Below, one piece after another: positions 55,480 to 64,000 of a stretch of DNA of 64,000 nucleotides (the stretch's first letter is position 1; each line of letters begins with the position of its first letter). The position numbers were made by a program, and so were the translations under genes. The stretch is from Pseudomonadales bacterium (GTDB lineage Bacteria > Pseudomonadota > Gammaproteobacteria > Pseudomonadales > UBA5518), in assembly GCA_024234165.1 (NCBI GenBank), contig JACKOP010000002.1, forward strand, positions 1 to 64,000, written 5' to 3'. The notes under the pieces are model-generated. The model saw only the letters and a program-made list of their open reading frames with translations. It searched no databases and had not been told where the DNA came from.

Positions 55480-57671
55480 GTGAGGTTTCCTGTTGCAAAG
55501 GCGCGCATGAGCGGCAGTTCGCGCACGCGCTGTCCGGTAGCGGCAAAGATGGCGTTCGCAAGCGCAGGCGCCAACGGCGGCACCCCCGGTTCGCCGATGC
55601 CGGTCGGCGGCGCGTCGCTCGGCACGAAATACGTTTCGATCGGCGGGCATTGGTCGATGCGAAGCAACGGATAGTCGTCGAGGCTGCCCTGCTCGACCGC
55701 ACCGTCGGCGATCGTGATCTCGCCGTAGAGCGCTGCCGTCAGCGCCAGCACCACCGCACTCTCGAGCTGCATGCGCACCACGTCGGGATTCACGATCGTA
55801 CCGCAATCGACCGCACACAGCACACGGCGTACCCGCGGCACGGCGTTCACCAGTTCGACTTCGACGATCTCCGCGACCGCCGACTGGAAGCAGTCGAGCA
55901 CCGCGACGCCCTGGTAGACCCCCGGCGGAGCCATGCCCCACGCAGCCTTTTCTGCCACGAGTTCCAGCACCTTGCGCTCGCGCGCGTCGATCGGCAGTCG
56001 CGTCAGGCGGAATTTCAACGGGTCCTCGCCGAGCGCGTGCGCGACCTCGTCGACGAAGCTCTCGGAGAAGAACGCATTCTGCGAATTGCCGACCGAGCGC
56101 CACACGCCGACCGGTATGCCCGGGTCGTGCAGCAGCGATTCGATCCGCACCCGCGGCAGGTAGTACGGAATCCCCGAGGCCCCTTCGGTGTTCATCGGGT
56201 CGTGACGGGCCGCGAACGGCTCGATCGGCCTCGCGATCGACGCCGGCACCGCCTCCGGCAGCAGCAGCGGTGCAATCAGCGGTACCATGCCAGCCAGTAC
56301 GCTCGGCGAGACGATGCGCGCCTCCCACGCGAGCAGCGCGCCTTCGGCGTCGAAGTCGGCGCGCATCGCCGCCAGTGCCGCCGGCCGGTAGCGGTCGTGG
56401 CGCATATCGTCCTCGCGTGACCACACCAGCTTCACCGGCTTGCCGATCGCGGTGGCGACGTCCACCGCCTCGAGCACGAAGTCCATGTACGTGCGGCGTC
56501 CGAACGCACCACCGACGAGTTGCGGGTGCACGCGTACCGCCTCACGCGCAATCCCGAGCCGGCGCGCAACCATCGCCTGCAGCACGTCCGGGCCCTGGGT
56601 ACCCGCCCATATTTCGGCACGGCCGTCGGCAACGCTCGCCACCGCCGCCAGCGGCTCCATCGCCGCATGCGCGAGATACGGCACGCGGTACTCCGCCGTG
56701 AGCGTGCGCGCGATGCGCTCCGGATCGGGTGCCTCGCCCTCGTCGCGCACCACGTGTCCGCGTTCGCGCAAGCGCTCGCGCTGCGCCGCCGTGATCGCTG
56801 CCGAGTCCAGCCCGGCGAGTGGCCCCTTGACCCACTCGAGCTGCAGCCGCTCGGCGCCACGGCGTGCCTGCCAGTAGCCATCCGCGACCACCGCGACTGC
56901 CGTCTCGAATTCGAGCACGCGCTGTACGCCAGCGCTCGCCAATGCCTGCGCCGCATCGCAGGACAGCAGCTTGCCGCCGAAATGTGGACAGCGCACCAGC
57001 ACCGCCGTCAGCATCCCCGGCACACTCACGTCGATGCCGAAACCTGCGCTGCCATCGACCTTGGACGGTGCGTCCACGCGCGCATCGTGACGCCCGATCA
57101 GTTGCCACGCCGCGCGCGGCTTGAGTGCAACGTCCGGCGGCACCGGCAGCGTGGCTGCAGTCGCGGCCAGTTCGCCGTAACCGGCGCGGCGCGTTCCGTC
57201 GCTGCTGCGCACCGCGCCGTCCGCGGCGACGCAATCCGCGAGCGGAAGCTGCCACTGCGTTGCCGCCGCTGCGCGTAGCATCTCGCGCAGCGTCGCACCG
57301 GCCGAGCGCAGCCGGTCGAAGTTGCCGCGCAACGAATTGCTGCCGCCGGTGAGCATCGAAAGGTATTCGGGATCCACGTAGTCGGGATGGGGTTCCGCCA
57401 GCTCGCACTGCAACGCAAGCGGATCCACACCGAGCTCCTCGGCGATCAGCGTCGCAAGCCCGGTCATCGCTCCCTGCCCCATCTCGGTCTTCGGAACCAG
57501 GAACAGCACGCGGCCATCGGGCAGCAATTGCAGGAAGGCATTTGGCTGCAACGCGCCGTCGCGACGGTTCGGCCACGCGGGTGTGGATCGACTGCAGCCA
57601 TCGAGCGCGATCGCAAGCATCACGCCGGCACCGGCGACCGAGACGTTACGCAGGAAACTGCGACGATTCAT
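55476..57671 (-). CDS. Xanthine dehydrogenase family molybdopterin-binding subunit (IorB-like)
   Basis: 731 residues. Starts MNRRSFLRNVSVAGAGV with a twin-arginine signal and a Cys, so periplasmic. Contains FLVPKTEMGQGAMTGLATLI, LTGGSNSLRGNFDRLR, AAMEPLAAVASVADGRAEIW, QLVGGAFGRRTYMDFVLEAV, GIPVGVWRSVGNSQNAFFSE and GIGEPGVPPLAPALANAIFA (with the catalytic Glu near the end). Layout of isoquinoline 1-oxidoreductase/aldehyde oxidase beta subunits. Pairs with the 2Fe-2S gene just upstream. Hydroxylates an N-heterocycle or oxidises an aldehyde. Confidence 0.87.
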   Translation of the reverse strand: MNRRSFLRNVSVAGAGVMLAIALDGCSRSTPAWPNRRDGALQPNAFLQLLPDGRVLFLVPKTEMGQGAMTGLATLIAEELGVDPLALQCELAEPHPDYVDPEYLSMLTGGSNSLRGNFDRLRSAGATLREMLRAAAATQWQLPLADCVAADGAVRSSDGTRRAGYGELAATAATLPVPPDVALKPRAAWQLIGRHDARVDAPSKVDGSAGFGIDVSVPGMLTAVLVRCPHFGGKLLSCDAAQALASAGVQRVLEFETAVAVVADGYWQARRGAERLQLEWVKGPLAGLDSAAITAAQRERLRERGHVVRDEGEAPDPERIARTLTAEYRVPYLAHAAMEPLAAVASVADGRAEIWAGTQGPDVLQAMVARRLGIAREAVRVHPQLVGGAFGRRTYMDFVLEAVDVATAIGKPVKLVWSREDDMRHDRYRPAALAAMRADFDAEGALLAWEARIVSPSVLAGMVPLIAPLLLPEAVPASIARPIEPFAARHDPMNTEGASGIPYYLPRVRIESLLHDPGIPVGVWRSVGNSQNAFFSESFVDEVAHALGEDPLKFRLTRLPIDARERKVLELVAEKAAWGMAPPGVYQGVAVLDCFQSAVAEIVEVELVNAVPRVRRVLCAVDCGTIVNPDVVRMQLESAVVLALTAALYGEITIADGAVEQGSLDDYPLLRIDQCPPIETYFVPSDAPPTGIGEPGVPPLAPALANAIFAATGQRVRELPLMRAFATGNLT

Positions 57672-57676
57672 GCCGC

Positions 57677-58150
57677 TCACGAGGCGCGTTCCTCGCCGAG
57701 CAGCGTGGCAGCGCGGTGAATTGCCCGGCGAATCCGCGGATAGGTGCCACAGCGGCACAGATTGCCGGCCATCGCACGGTCAATCGCTGCATCATCGGGC
57801 GTTGGTTCTGCGGCAAGCAGTGCGGCAGCGCTCATGATCTGTCCGCTCTGACAGTAACCACACTGCGGCGTGTTCTCTTCGAGCCACGCCCGTTGCACCG
57901 CACGCATACCGGCTGCAGCGAGTCCTTCGATCGTGGTCACCACGCGCCCGGCAACACCGCTCAGCGGCAACAGGCAGGAGCGCACCGCGACGCCGTCCAC
58001 ATGTACCGTGCACGCCCCGCACAACCCGCGCCCGCAGCCGAACCGGGTTCCGGTGAGGGCCAGATCCTCGCGCAACGCCCACAGCAACGGGCGCTCCCCA
58101 TCACCCTCGACGCGCACCGTGGTTCCGTTGACCTCGAACTCGACTGCCAT
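57677..58150 (-). CDS. (2Fe-2S)-binding small subunit (IorA-like)
   Basis: 157 residues. Plant-type cluster GTRFGCGRGLCGACTVHVDG and the second cluster CGYCQSGQIM with NLCRCGTYPRIRRAI. Transfers electrons from the molybdenum subunit encoded 5 bp downstream. The MoCo genes moaECD lie about 3 kb away. Confidence 0.9.
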   Translation of the reverse strand: MAVEFEVNGTTVRVEGDGERPLLWALREDLALTGTRFGCGRGLCGACTVHVDGVAVRSCLLPLSGVAGRVVTTIEGLAAAGMRAVQRAWLEENTPQCGYCQSGQIMSAAALLAAEPTPDDAAIDRAMAGNLCRCGTYPRIRRAIHRAATLLGEERAS

Positions 58151-58223
58151 TCCTTCCTCCGGAACCGCGCTCCAATCGACTGCCGAGCCGATTATTTCAC
58201 GGAATGCGTCTGCGTGCCGACCT

Positions 58224-59690
58224 TCAACGAACGATCAACCAGGTCGCCAGCCCCAGCAGCAACAGGAAGCCCATGGCGTCCGTCACGAAGGTGAGCAGTA
58301 CCGAGGCACCGAGTACCGGGTCGCGCCCGACACGCTCGAGCGCGAGCGGAATGAACACCCCGGCGAGTGCACCGATCAGCAGGTTCGCTGCCACGGCGAG
58401 TCCCATCACCAGCGACAGCAACGCCTGGCCATAGAACGCAGCAGCCGCCACCGCGACCACGAACCCCCACAGCACGCCGTTGACAGCCCCGATCGTCAAC
58501 TCGCGACGCACGACGATCCACAGGCTCGACGCAACGATCTGCTCCAGCGCCAGTCCGCGGATCACGAGAGCGATGGTCTGATTGCCGGTGTTGCCGCCGA
58601 TGCTGGCGACCACCGGCATCAGCGCCGCCAGCGCCACCTGTTGCTCGATCGTCGCCTCGAACGCGCCGATCACACGCGAGGCGATCAACGCAGTGCACAG
58701 GTTGATCCCAAGCCACGGCCAGCGGTTGCGCACGCTGCGCGCCACCGGCGCGAACAGGTCTTCGTCTTCATCGAGACCCACCTGCTTCAGTTGCTGGCTC
58801 TCGGCCTGCTCGCTGATGAAGTCCATCACGGCATCGAAATGCAGCACCCCGGTCAGCTTGCCGCGCAGGTTGACCACGGGCGCCGAAACGAGGTCGTAGC
58901 GTTCGAACACGCCGACCGCCTCGGTCACCGGGTCGTGCGTGGTGAATGCCAGCGGATCGCGCTGCATGACCTCGGCGACCGGACAATCGGGGTCGTGCGT
59001 CAGCAGATCCTTCAGCCGCATCACACCCGCGAGCACTCCCTCGCGATCGACGACGAACACCTGGTCGAACGGGTCGGGCAGCTCCTCGTGCCGGCGCAGG
59101 TAGCGCAACACCACCTCGATCAGCACGTCGTCGCGTACGGTCACGAATTCGATATCCATCAATTCGCCGACCGTGCCTTCCGGAAACGCGAGCATCTCGC
59201 GCACGCGCTGGCGGTCGCGCTGATCGAGCGAGGCCAGCAGCGCGGCCACTGCATCCTGCGGCAAACCCGGCGCGAGGTAGGCGATCTCGTCGGATTCGAG
59301 GTGTTCGACCGCCGCGACGATCTCGCCCTGCGGCATCGCCGCGATCAGGGTCTCACGAACTCCGTCGGCGAGCTCCAGCAGTACCGCACCACGGCGCGCC
59401 GACTCGAGCACCGCCCACACCTGCACGCGCTCCTCGCCGGGCAGGCGTTCGAGCACAAACGCAATATCGGCCGGATGCAGCCGTGCCAGACGACGTTCGC
59501 ATTCCGCCTGGTGCTCCCGCGTGAGCAGCGAAACGAACAGATCGCGCTGCTCGGGTGCCTGGCGCAGGCTCTGCTCGCGTTCGAGGCGATGACGCGCGAG
59601 CAGGTCCAGAAATTCGTTGAGCGTGGTCTCGAGGCTGCGATGGTATTCCTGCTGTTGCTCCTCTTGTTGTTGTTCGATTTCCATCAGCAT
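58224..59690 (-). CDS. mgtE: Magnesium transporter MgtE
   Basis: 488 residues from ATG at 59690. N domain HPADIAFVLERLPGEERVQV, two CBS domains (GELMDIEFVTVRDDV; VMQRDPLAFTTHDPVTEAVG), then five membrane helices with the selectivity segment SIGGNTGNQTIAL. Channel for Mg2+ gated by cytoplasmic Mg2+. Divergent from nhaD with a 124-bp spacer; no riboswitch-like structure seen there. Confidence 0.92.
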   Translation of the reverse strand: MLMEIEQQQEEQQQEYHRSLETTLNEFLDLLARHRLEREQSLRQAPEQRDLFVSLLTREHQAECERRLARLHPADIAFVLERLPGEERVQVWAVLESARRGAVLLELADGVRETLIAAMPQGEIVAAVEHLESDEIAYLAPGLPQDAVAALLASLDQRDRQRVREMLAFPEGTVGELMDIEFVTVRDDVLIEVVLRYLRRHEELPDPFDQVFVVDREGVLAGVMRLKDLLTHDPDCPVAEVMQRDPLAFTTHDPVTEAVGVFERYDLVSAPVVNLRGKLTGVLHFDAVMDFISEQAESQQLKQVGLDEDEDLFAPVARSVRNRWPWLGINLCTALIASRVIGAFEATIEQQVALAALMPVVASIGGNTGNQTIALVIRGLALEQIVASSLWIVVRRELTIGAVNGVLWGFVVAVAAAAFYGQALLSLVMGLAVAANLLIGALAGVFIPLALERVGRDPVLGASVLLTFVTDAMGFLLLLGLATWLIVR

Positions 59691-59814
59691 CGATCCACCG
59701 TATCCACGACCCACCGGCGCGCGGGCATTTGGCAGCCAGCATAGCGACAAGCTCTGCCGCTGCGACTCGACATTTCGGGAATATGCACAGGGTTCAACGA
59801 CTCAGCTTTTGCAT

Positions 59815-61251
59815 ATGGAAACGTTGGCCCAGAATACCGCCGCAAATCTTCCGCCCATGTCTCGACGGAACCCCACCATGCCATTGCCGCTGATCGCGAT
59901 CATCGCCGTTTTCTGTATCGGTTATGCCTTCATCATCCTCGAACACAACGTCAACGTCGACAAGGCTGCCTCGGCCGTACTGACCGGCGTGCTGTGCTGG
60001 GCCATCTACGTCCTGGCGGCACCGGGTCTGATCGACATCGCGAGCCTGCCCCAGGCCTTCGTGGACACGCAGGCGGGCAAGTCGACCGAGGAGATCATCA
60101 AGACCTGGGTAGGCCAGCACCAGGTGCTGGAAGGTTTCGCGGAAACCGCGAGCATCCTGTTCTTCCTGCTCGGCGCGATGACCATCGTCGAGATGGTCGA
60201 CGCCTACGGCGGTTTCTCGATCATCACCGATCGCATCCGTTCGACCAGCATGGTCACGCTGCTGTGGATCATCGGCACCGTCACCTTCTTCCTGTCTGCG
60301 GCGCTCGACAACCTGACCACGACGATCGTGATGATCTCGCTGATCCGCAAGCTGATCGACGAGCACTCGGACCGCCTTTTCTTCGCCGGCATCATCGTGA
60401 TCGCCGCCAACGCCGGTGGCGCCTGGTCACCGATCGGTGACGTGACGACGACGATGCTGTGGATCGGCGGGCAGATCACCACGATGAAGATCATCACGGC
60501 GATCTTCGTGCCCAGCACGGTATGTCTGGTGATCCCGCTGCTGTTCCTGACGTTCCGTCTGCGCGGGCGCCAGATCCGTGCACCGGGACAGAACGGCGTC
60601 GACGCCGAGGCGAAATACGCCGTGTCGAAGGCACATCGCAACCTGATCTTCATCGTCGGCATGGGCGGATTGCTGTTCGTGCCGGTATTCAAGACGTTGA
60701 CGCACCTGCCGCCGTTCATGGGCATGCTGTTCAGCCTCGGCGTGCTGTGGGTGGTGTCCGAAGTCGTGCACGAGGACCGCGAAAAGGCCATGCAGTCGGG
60801 AATGCACATCCTGACCGTGCTGCGGCGCATCGACACCCCGAGCGTGCTGTTCTTCCTCGGCATCCTGACGGCCGTATCGGCCCTGCAGGCCACCGGACTA
60901 CTGGGGCAGGCCGCGAACTTCCTCGACCACACCGTCGGCAACATCGATCTGATCGTGTTCCTGATCGGGCTGCTGTCGGCCGTCATCGACAACGTGCCGC
61001 TGGTCGCTGCGACGATGGGGATGTACGACCTCGCCGTTTACCCGACCGACTCGCCGCTGTGGGAGTTCCTGGCGTTCGCCGCCGGTACCGGCGGCAGTTG
61101 CCTGATCATCGGCTCCGCCGCCGGTGTGGCAGCGATGGGGATGGAGCGCATCAACTTCTTCTGGTACATGCGCAACATCAGCGGGCTGGCACTGCTCGGC
61201 TACGTGGCCGGCTGCGCCGTGATCGTATTCGAGAAGCAGTTCATGTTCTGA
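59815..61251 (+). CDS. nhaD: Na+/H+ antiporter NhaD
   Basis: 478 residues from ATG at 59815 (59857 or 59878 are possible starts, the last with CGGAA upstream). Many membrane helices; signature parts ILFFLLGAMTIVEMVDAYGG, FFLSAALDNLTTTIVMISLI, AANAGGAWSPIGDVTTTMLW and SAVIDNVPLVAATMGMYDL. NhaD-type ArsB/NhaD superfamily exchanger for Na+ and pH homeostasis in the inner membrane. Confidence 0.92.
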   Translation: METLAQNTAANLPPMSRRNPTMPLPLIAIIAVFCIGYAFIILEHNVNVDKAASAVLTGVLCWAIYVLAAPGLIDIASLPQAFVDTQAGKSTEEIIKTWVGQHQVLEGFAETASILFFLLGAMTIVEMVDAYGGFSIITDRIRSTSMVTLLWIIGTVTFFLSAALDNLTTTIVMISLIRKLIDEHSDRLFFAGIIVIAANAGGAWSPIGDVTTTMLWIGGQITTMKIITAIFVPSTVCLVIPLLFLTFRLRGRQIRAPGQNGVDAEAKYAVSKAHRNLIFIVGMGGLLFVPVFKTLTHLPPFMGMLFSLGVLWVVSEVVHEDREKAMQSGMHILTVLRRIDTPSVLFFLGILTAVSALQATGLLGQAANFLDHTVGNIDLIVFLIGLLSAVIDNVPLVAATMGMYDLAVYPTDSPLWEFLAFAAGTGGSCLIIGSAAGVAAMGMERINFFWYMRNISGLALLGYVAGCAVIVFEKQFMF

Positions 61252-61324
61252 TCGACCGGATCGCGTCGCGCAGCCCCGGCAATTGCAGCCGACGCCGCGC
61301 GCACGCATCCGCGAGGCAACACAG

Positions 61325-62545
61325 CTAGCGCACCACGCCGGCTGCGCGCAGTGTCGCTATCTCTTCCTCGCTGTAGCCGATGCCGGCCAGCACCTCGTCG
61401 GAGTGCTGACCGAGCGCCGGCGCGCTCCCCGCCGGACGTTTCGGATGCCCGTGCACCGTCAGCGGACTGCTGACCGTGCGCCTGGCGACCGTACCCGTAC
61501 CCACCAGTGGCGTGAGCATCGCGTTGTGTTCGACCTGGGGATCGCAGAGCACATCGTCGAGGGTGGCGACCGAGATCAATTCGACTCCGGCCTCTGCCAG
61601 CGTGCGGCTCCAGTGCGCCCAGTCGTGCTCGCGTACCCGTCGCTCGATCGCCCCGATCAGCACCTGCGCGTCACGTGCCCGCCCTTCGCGTGTCGCAAAA
61701 CGTGCATCGTCGGCGACTGCCTGCAGGCCGAGGGCGATCACGAAGCGTCGCCAGTCAATCTCTTCGTTGAACAGCCACGGGTAGAACCAGTGACCGTCTG
61801 CGGTTTCGTAGGGGATCGCGAGCGCGTTGTCCATTTCCTCGCGCGGAGTTTCCAGCGCCACCTCGGCGCCGCTCAGACGTGCCTGCAACGGCAGCCCGTT
61901 GGCCCACAGCCCATTGGCAAGCAGCGAGGTCGAGACCTTGCCACCACGCCCGGTGCGCTCGCGCCGGTACAGCGCCGCCATCACCCCGCCGAACAGCGTC
62001 ATCGCGCTGGCGTGGTCACCCCAGCCGAGCACACCGCCAACCGGCGCATGCCCTCGGAAGCGCACCCGGTCCATCATCCCGGAGCGCGCCCACCAGCCGC
62101 TGCGATCGAAGGCGGCCACGTTCGCATGAGGCCCGTGTTCGCCATAGCCGGAAAGCTGAGCGTAGACCAGGCGCGGATTCAACCCCTCGAGATCCTCCCA
62201 GCGCAAGCGCAGCTTCGCGAGCACCTCGGGCGGAAAGTTGGTCAGGAACACATCGGCCTGGGCGACCAGGCGCTGCAGCACCGCATAACCTTGCGGCTGC
62301 TTGAGATCGAGCAACAGCGAGCGCTTGTTGCGCGCCGTGAGCTGCCATGCATAGTTCTCGCTGGCCTGCGGAAAGCCGGGGACATACTGCGCTGCCCAAC
62401 GGAAGCCGTCACCGCCCGGGGGCGCTTCGACCTTGACCACATCCGCGCCGAAGTCACCCAGAACCGTCGCTGCGGCCGGGGCGGCAACCCAGCTTCCGCA
62501 GTCGATCACACGCAGTCCTTCCAGCAATAATTCTTCGTTATTCAT
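61325..62545 (-). CDS. CaiB/BaiF family CoA-transferase
   Basis: 406 residues: GLRVIDCGSWVAAPAAATVL, then GDFGADVVKVEAPPGGDGFR, WQLTARNKRSLLLDLKQPQG, FLTNFPPEVLAKLRLRWEDL, YAQLSGYGEHGPHANVAAFD and ARFATREGRARDAQVL. Family III CoA-transferase with the expected Asp in the FDRSG region. Substrate unknown; could move CoA to a catabolic acid. Confidence 0.87.
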   Translation of the reverse strand: MNNEELLLEGLRVIDCGSWVAAPAAATVLGDFGADVVKVEAPPGGDGFRWAAQYVPGFPQASENYAWQLTARNKRSLLLDLKQPQGYAVLQRLVAQADVFLTNFPPEVLAKLRLRWEDLEGLNPRLVYAQLSGYGEHGPHANVAAFDRSGWWARSGMMDRVRFRGHAPVGGVLGWGDHASAMTLFGGVMAALYRRERTGRGGKVSTSLLANGLWANGLPLQARLSGAEVALETPREEMDNALAIPYETADGHWFYPWLFNEEIDWRRFVIALGLQAVADDARFATREGRARDAQVLIGAIERRVREHDWAHWSRTLAEAGVELISVATLDDVLCDPQVEHNAMLTPLVGTGTVARRTVSSPLTVHGHPKRPAGSAPALGQHSDEVLAGIGYSEEEIATLRAAGVVR

Positions 62546-62643
62546 TACGTTATCTCCATATTTTCAACCAAAACATAATGTATTGTCCTTGCTCGGCACG
62601 ACACCAGCGTCTCGGCATTCCGGAATCGCCAACCGACGCAGGC

Positions 62644-63426
62644 TCAGGAGGCGGTCCCCAGAAAATCCCGGACAAGGCGCAGAAACACCGTCGGCTTCTC
62701 GGCATGCAACCAGTGACCGGCACCGGCGATCACCTTCAGCCGTGCATGCGGAAACAGCCGTGCGGTCGCATCGCGTGCCGCCGCCGTGATGTAGTCCGAA
62801 TGTTCACCCTTGAGGAACAGCACTGGCCCCTGGTACGGCTCGGTCGCTTGCGGTGCGGCCAGGATCTCGGCATAAGCCTGCTCGATCGCATCCAGATCGA
62901 AGCGCCAGTGCCAGCGGCCGGCGTCATCCCGAACCCGATTCATCAGCATCAGGGCGACCACGCCGGCTTCGTCGATGTGCTGCTCGAGGATCCGGGCAGT
63001 AGCGCGGCGATCGGCAAGCAGGTCGGCAGCGGCTTCGCGCAGCGCTGCGAACAGGCGCCGGTGGTGCGGCTCGTAGCGCACCGGCGCGATATCCCCGACC
63101 ACGATGCGCGTGACCCGTTGCGGATGATCGAGCGCGGCCTGCATCGCCACCTTGCCACCCATCGAATGCCCCAGCAGGGCGGCCTGCGCGATGCCGTATG
63201 CGTCGAGCAGGTGCATCACATCAGCGGCCAGATCGGCGTAGCACATTCCGGGGGCGTGAAACGAGCGCCCGTGATTGCGCAGATCTGCCAGCAGGACACG
63301 CTGCGAGCGTGCGAGCTCGCGTCCCAGCGGCATCAGGTTGGCAGACATCCCGAACAGGCCGTGCAGCAGGACAACGGTCTGTGATCCCTCACCCAGTGAC
63401 TGGCAGTGCAGAAGCTGCCCCGACAT
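62644..63426 (-). CDS. Alpha/beta hydrolase (YbfF-like esterase)
   Basis: 260 residues from ATG at 63426: VVLLHGLFGMSANLMPLGRE, then LADLRNHGRSFHAPGMCYAD, GHSMGGKVAMQAALDHPQRV (nucleophile Ser), VVGDIAPVRYEPHHR and AGAGHWLHAEKP (catalytic His). Small acyl-CoA/ester hydrolase branch with YbfF. Confidence 0.85.
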   Translation of the reverse strand: MSGQLLHCQSLGEGSQTVVLLHGLFGMSANLMPLGRELARSQRVLLADLRNHGRSFHAPGMCYADLAADVMHLLDAYGIAQAALLGHSMGGKVAMQAALDHPQRVTRIVVGDIAPVRYEPHHRRLFAALREAAADLLADRRATARILEQHIDEAGVVALMLMNRVRDDAGRWHWRFDLDAIEQAYAEILAAPQATEPYQGPVLFLKGEHSDYITAAARDATARLFPHARLKVIAGAGHWLHAEKPTVFLRLVRDFLGTAS

Positions 63427-63587
63427 CGTGCCCTCCGAATGGCGCGCATGCGCCTGCAATACGCCGATCGGAGCACAGTGCGGTTCTCATTGGCAAGAGC
63501 CGTTGCTAGAATCCCGCCGCCATCCGGGCAAGCCTTCGCTGCGGCCTGCAACGCCGCGACGGAGTACTGGAATCATGGAAGCTAACG

Positions 63588-64000
63588 ATGCGAACCCTGT
63601 ACCTGTTGATCCTGTCTCTGTTCCTCATTGCCTGCGCCGGCGGCACCGGCAGCGACGGCAGCGGTGCGGCAACCGCCTATCAGGGCAGCTACGATTCCCG
63701 ACTCGCCGACAAGACCCAATACGGTCGTCTGGTCATCGCGACCGTGAACCTGGGCAAACCGAGCCGCACCTATCTCACAGCGCACGAAGCACACGTCGAT
63801 CGACTGGTCACCGAACGGCTCACCCAGGCTGGGTATCAGGTGCTGCCATCCGAACTGTTCGCCGAAGCGTGGAAGGACGGCGTGCGCAAATGGGGCGAAC
63901 CGTACAACCCGGGAACCGGCAAGCTGAACGAGACCGTGCTCCAGTACGTCCTGGCCGAGACGGCCAACGCGCTGGCCACCGGCGGTCAGGTGCAGGCGAT
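63588..64000 (+). CDS. Predicted lipoprotein, cut by the window end
   Basis: Starts MRTLYLLILSLFLIACAGG with lipobox LIAC, then SYDSRLADKTQYGRLVIATV and VDRLVTERLTQAGYQVLPSE. Open to the last base, so partial. Periplasmic or outer-membrane lipoprotein of unknown function; the AHVDRLVTERL/GYQVLPSE text suggests an assembly or surface-related lipoprotein but this is not assignable. Confidence 0.7.
   Translation, partial: MRTLYLLILSLFLIACAGGTGSDGSGAATAYQGSYDSRLADKTQYGRLVIATVNLGKPSRTYLTAHEAHVDRLVTERLTQAGYQVLPSELFAEAWKDGVRKWGEPYNPGTGKLNETVLQYVLAETANALATGGQVQA

Noticed and set aside
59691..59814. Magnesium riboswitch before mgtE
   Set aside because: Only 124 bp between divergent starts and no long stem structure visible.

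Overview
The window is GC-rich chromosomal DNA from a proteobacterium. A gammaproteobacterium, or a close high-GC relative, fits best: it has PEP-CTERM surface sorting, an NhaD antiporter, a REP/RAYT repeat system, MoaC/D/E, and large accessory catabolic clusters of acyl-CoA and steroid/terpenoid-type enzymes. No rRNA or marker gene fixes the genus, so this is inference. The sequence starts inside a gene context and ends inside a lipoprotein gene.

Layout. 0-6.6 kb: a conserved hypothetical gene without a clear start, an SDR, a PEP-CTERM protein, a double SnoaL protein, and a small EthD plus saccharopine-dehydrogenase-like pair. 6.8-16.4 kb (minus strand): an operon resembling acetophenone/acetone carboxylase (two HyuA-like, one HyuB-like and one small Cys-rich subunit) with an inserted CoA ligase and a MenB/BadI-like crotonase. 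I read this as a possible ketone carboxylation, CoA activation and ring-opening route. 16.5-31.3 kb: a dense catabolic region (TetR, alpha/beta hydrolase, two luciferase-like monooxygenases, several SDRs, crotonases, AMP-forming ligases, a carboxyltransferase, GST, amidohydrolase). 31.5-32.4 kb: a REP-associated tyrosine transposase embedded in its own repeats. 32.6-38.1 kb: a complete oligopeptide ABC transporter operon (OppABCDF type). 39.0-48.1 kb: a type I restriction-modification island just 3' of tRNA-Arg(TCT), order hsdM-fic-hsdS-zeta-small antitoxin-like-[hsdR remnant]-AAA ATPase-hsdR. 48.4-64 kb: mainly housekeeping and redox genes (crotonase, two metallo-beta-lactamase-fold enzymes, Nudix, flavin reductase, moaECD, an IorAB-like molybdenum hydroxylase, MgtE, NhaD, a CaiB-type CoA-transferase, an esterase, a lipoprotein).

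Two families of palindromic repeats lace the window. Family A (GTAG + GTCGGCATGAATGCCGAC or GTCGGGTTTCAACCCGAC) has six clusters. Family B (GTAG + GGGCGAGCGGCCGCTCGCCC or the ACC/GGT variant) has four. Both carry the 5' GTAG typical of RAYT-dependent REPs. They sit at gene 3' ends so tightly that they supply the stop codons of about eight genes, extend one Nudix protein, and interrupt the transposase gene itself in frame.

The most unusual unit is the restriction island. Its hsdS carries thirteen TTGC/GCAA tetranucleotides between the two recognition domains, encoding a 4-residue repeat (SKQA). This could give both specificity-spacer changes and on/off switching, with a TAATG restart for the second half. 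Fic and zeta-type genes are translationally coupled inside the operon, and an AAA/DUF4143 ATPase gene has inserted between two copies of the hsdR 5' end. All functional statements are from reading the sequence; no database search was run.
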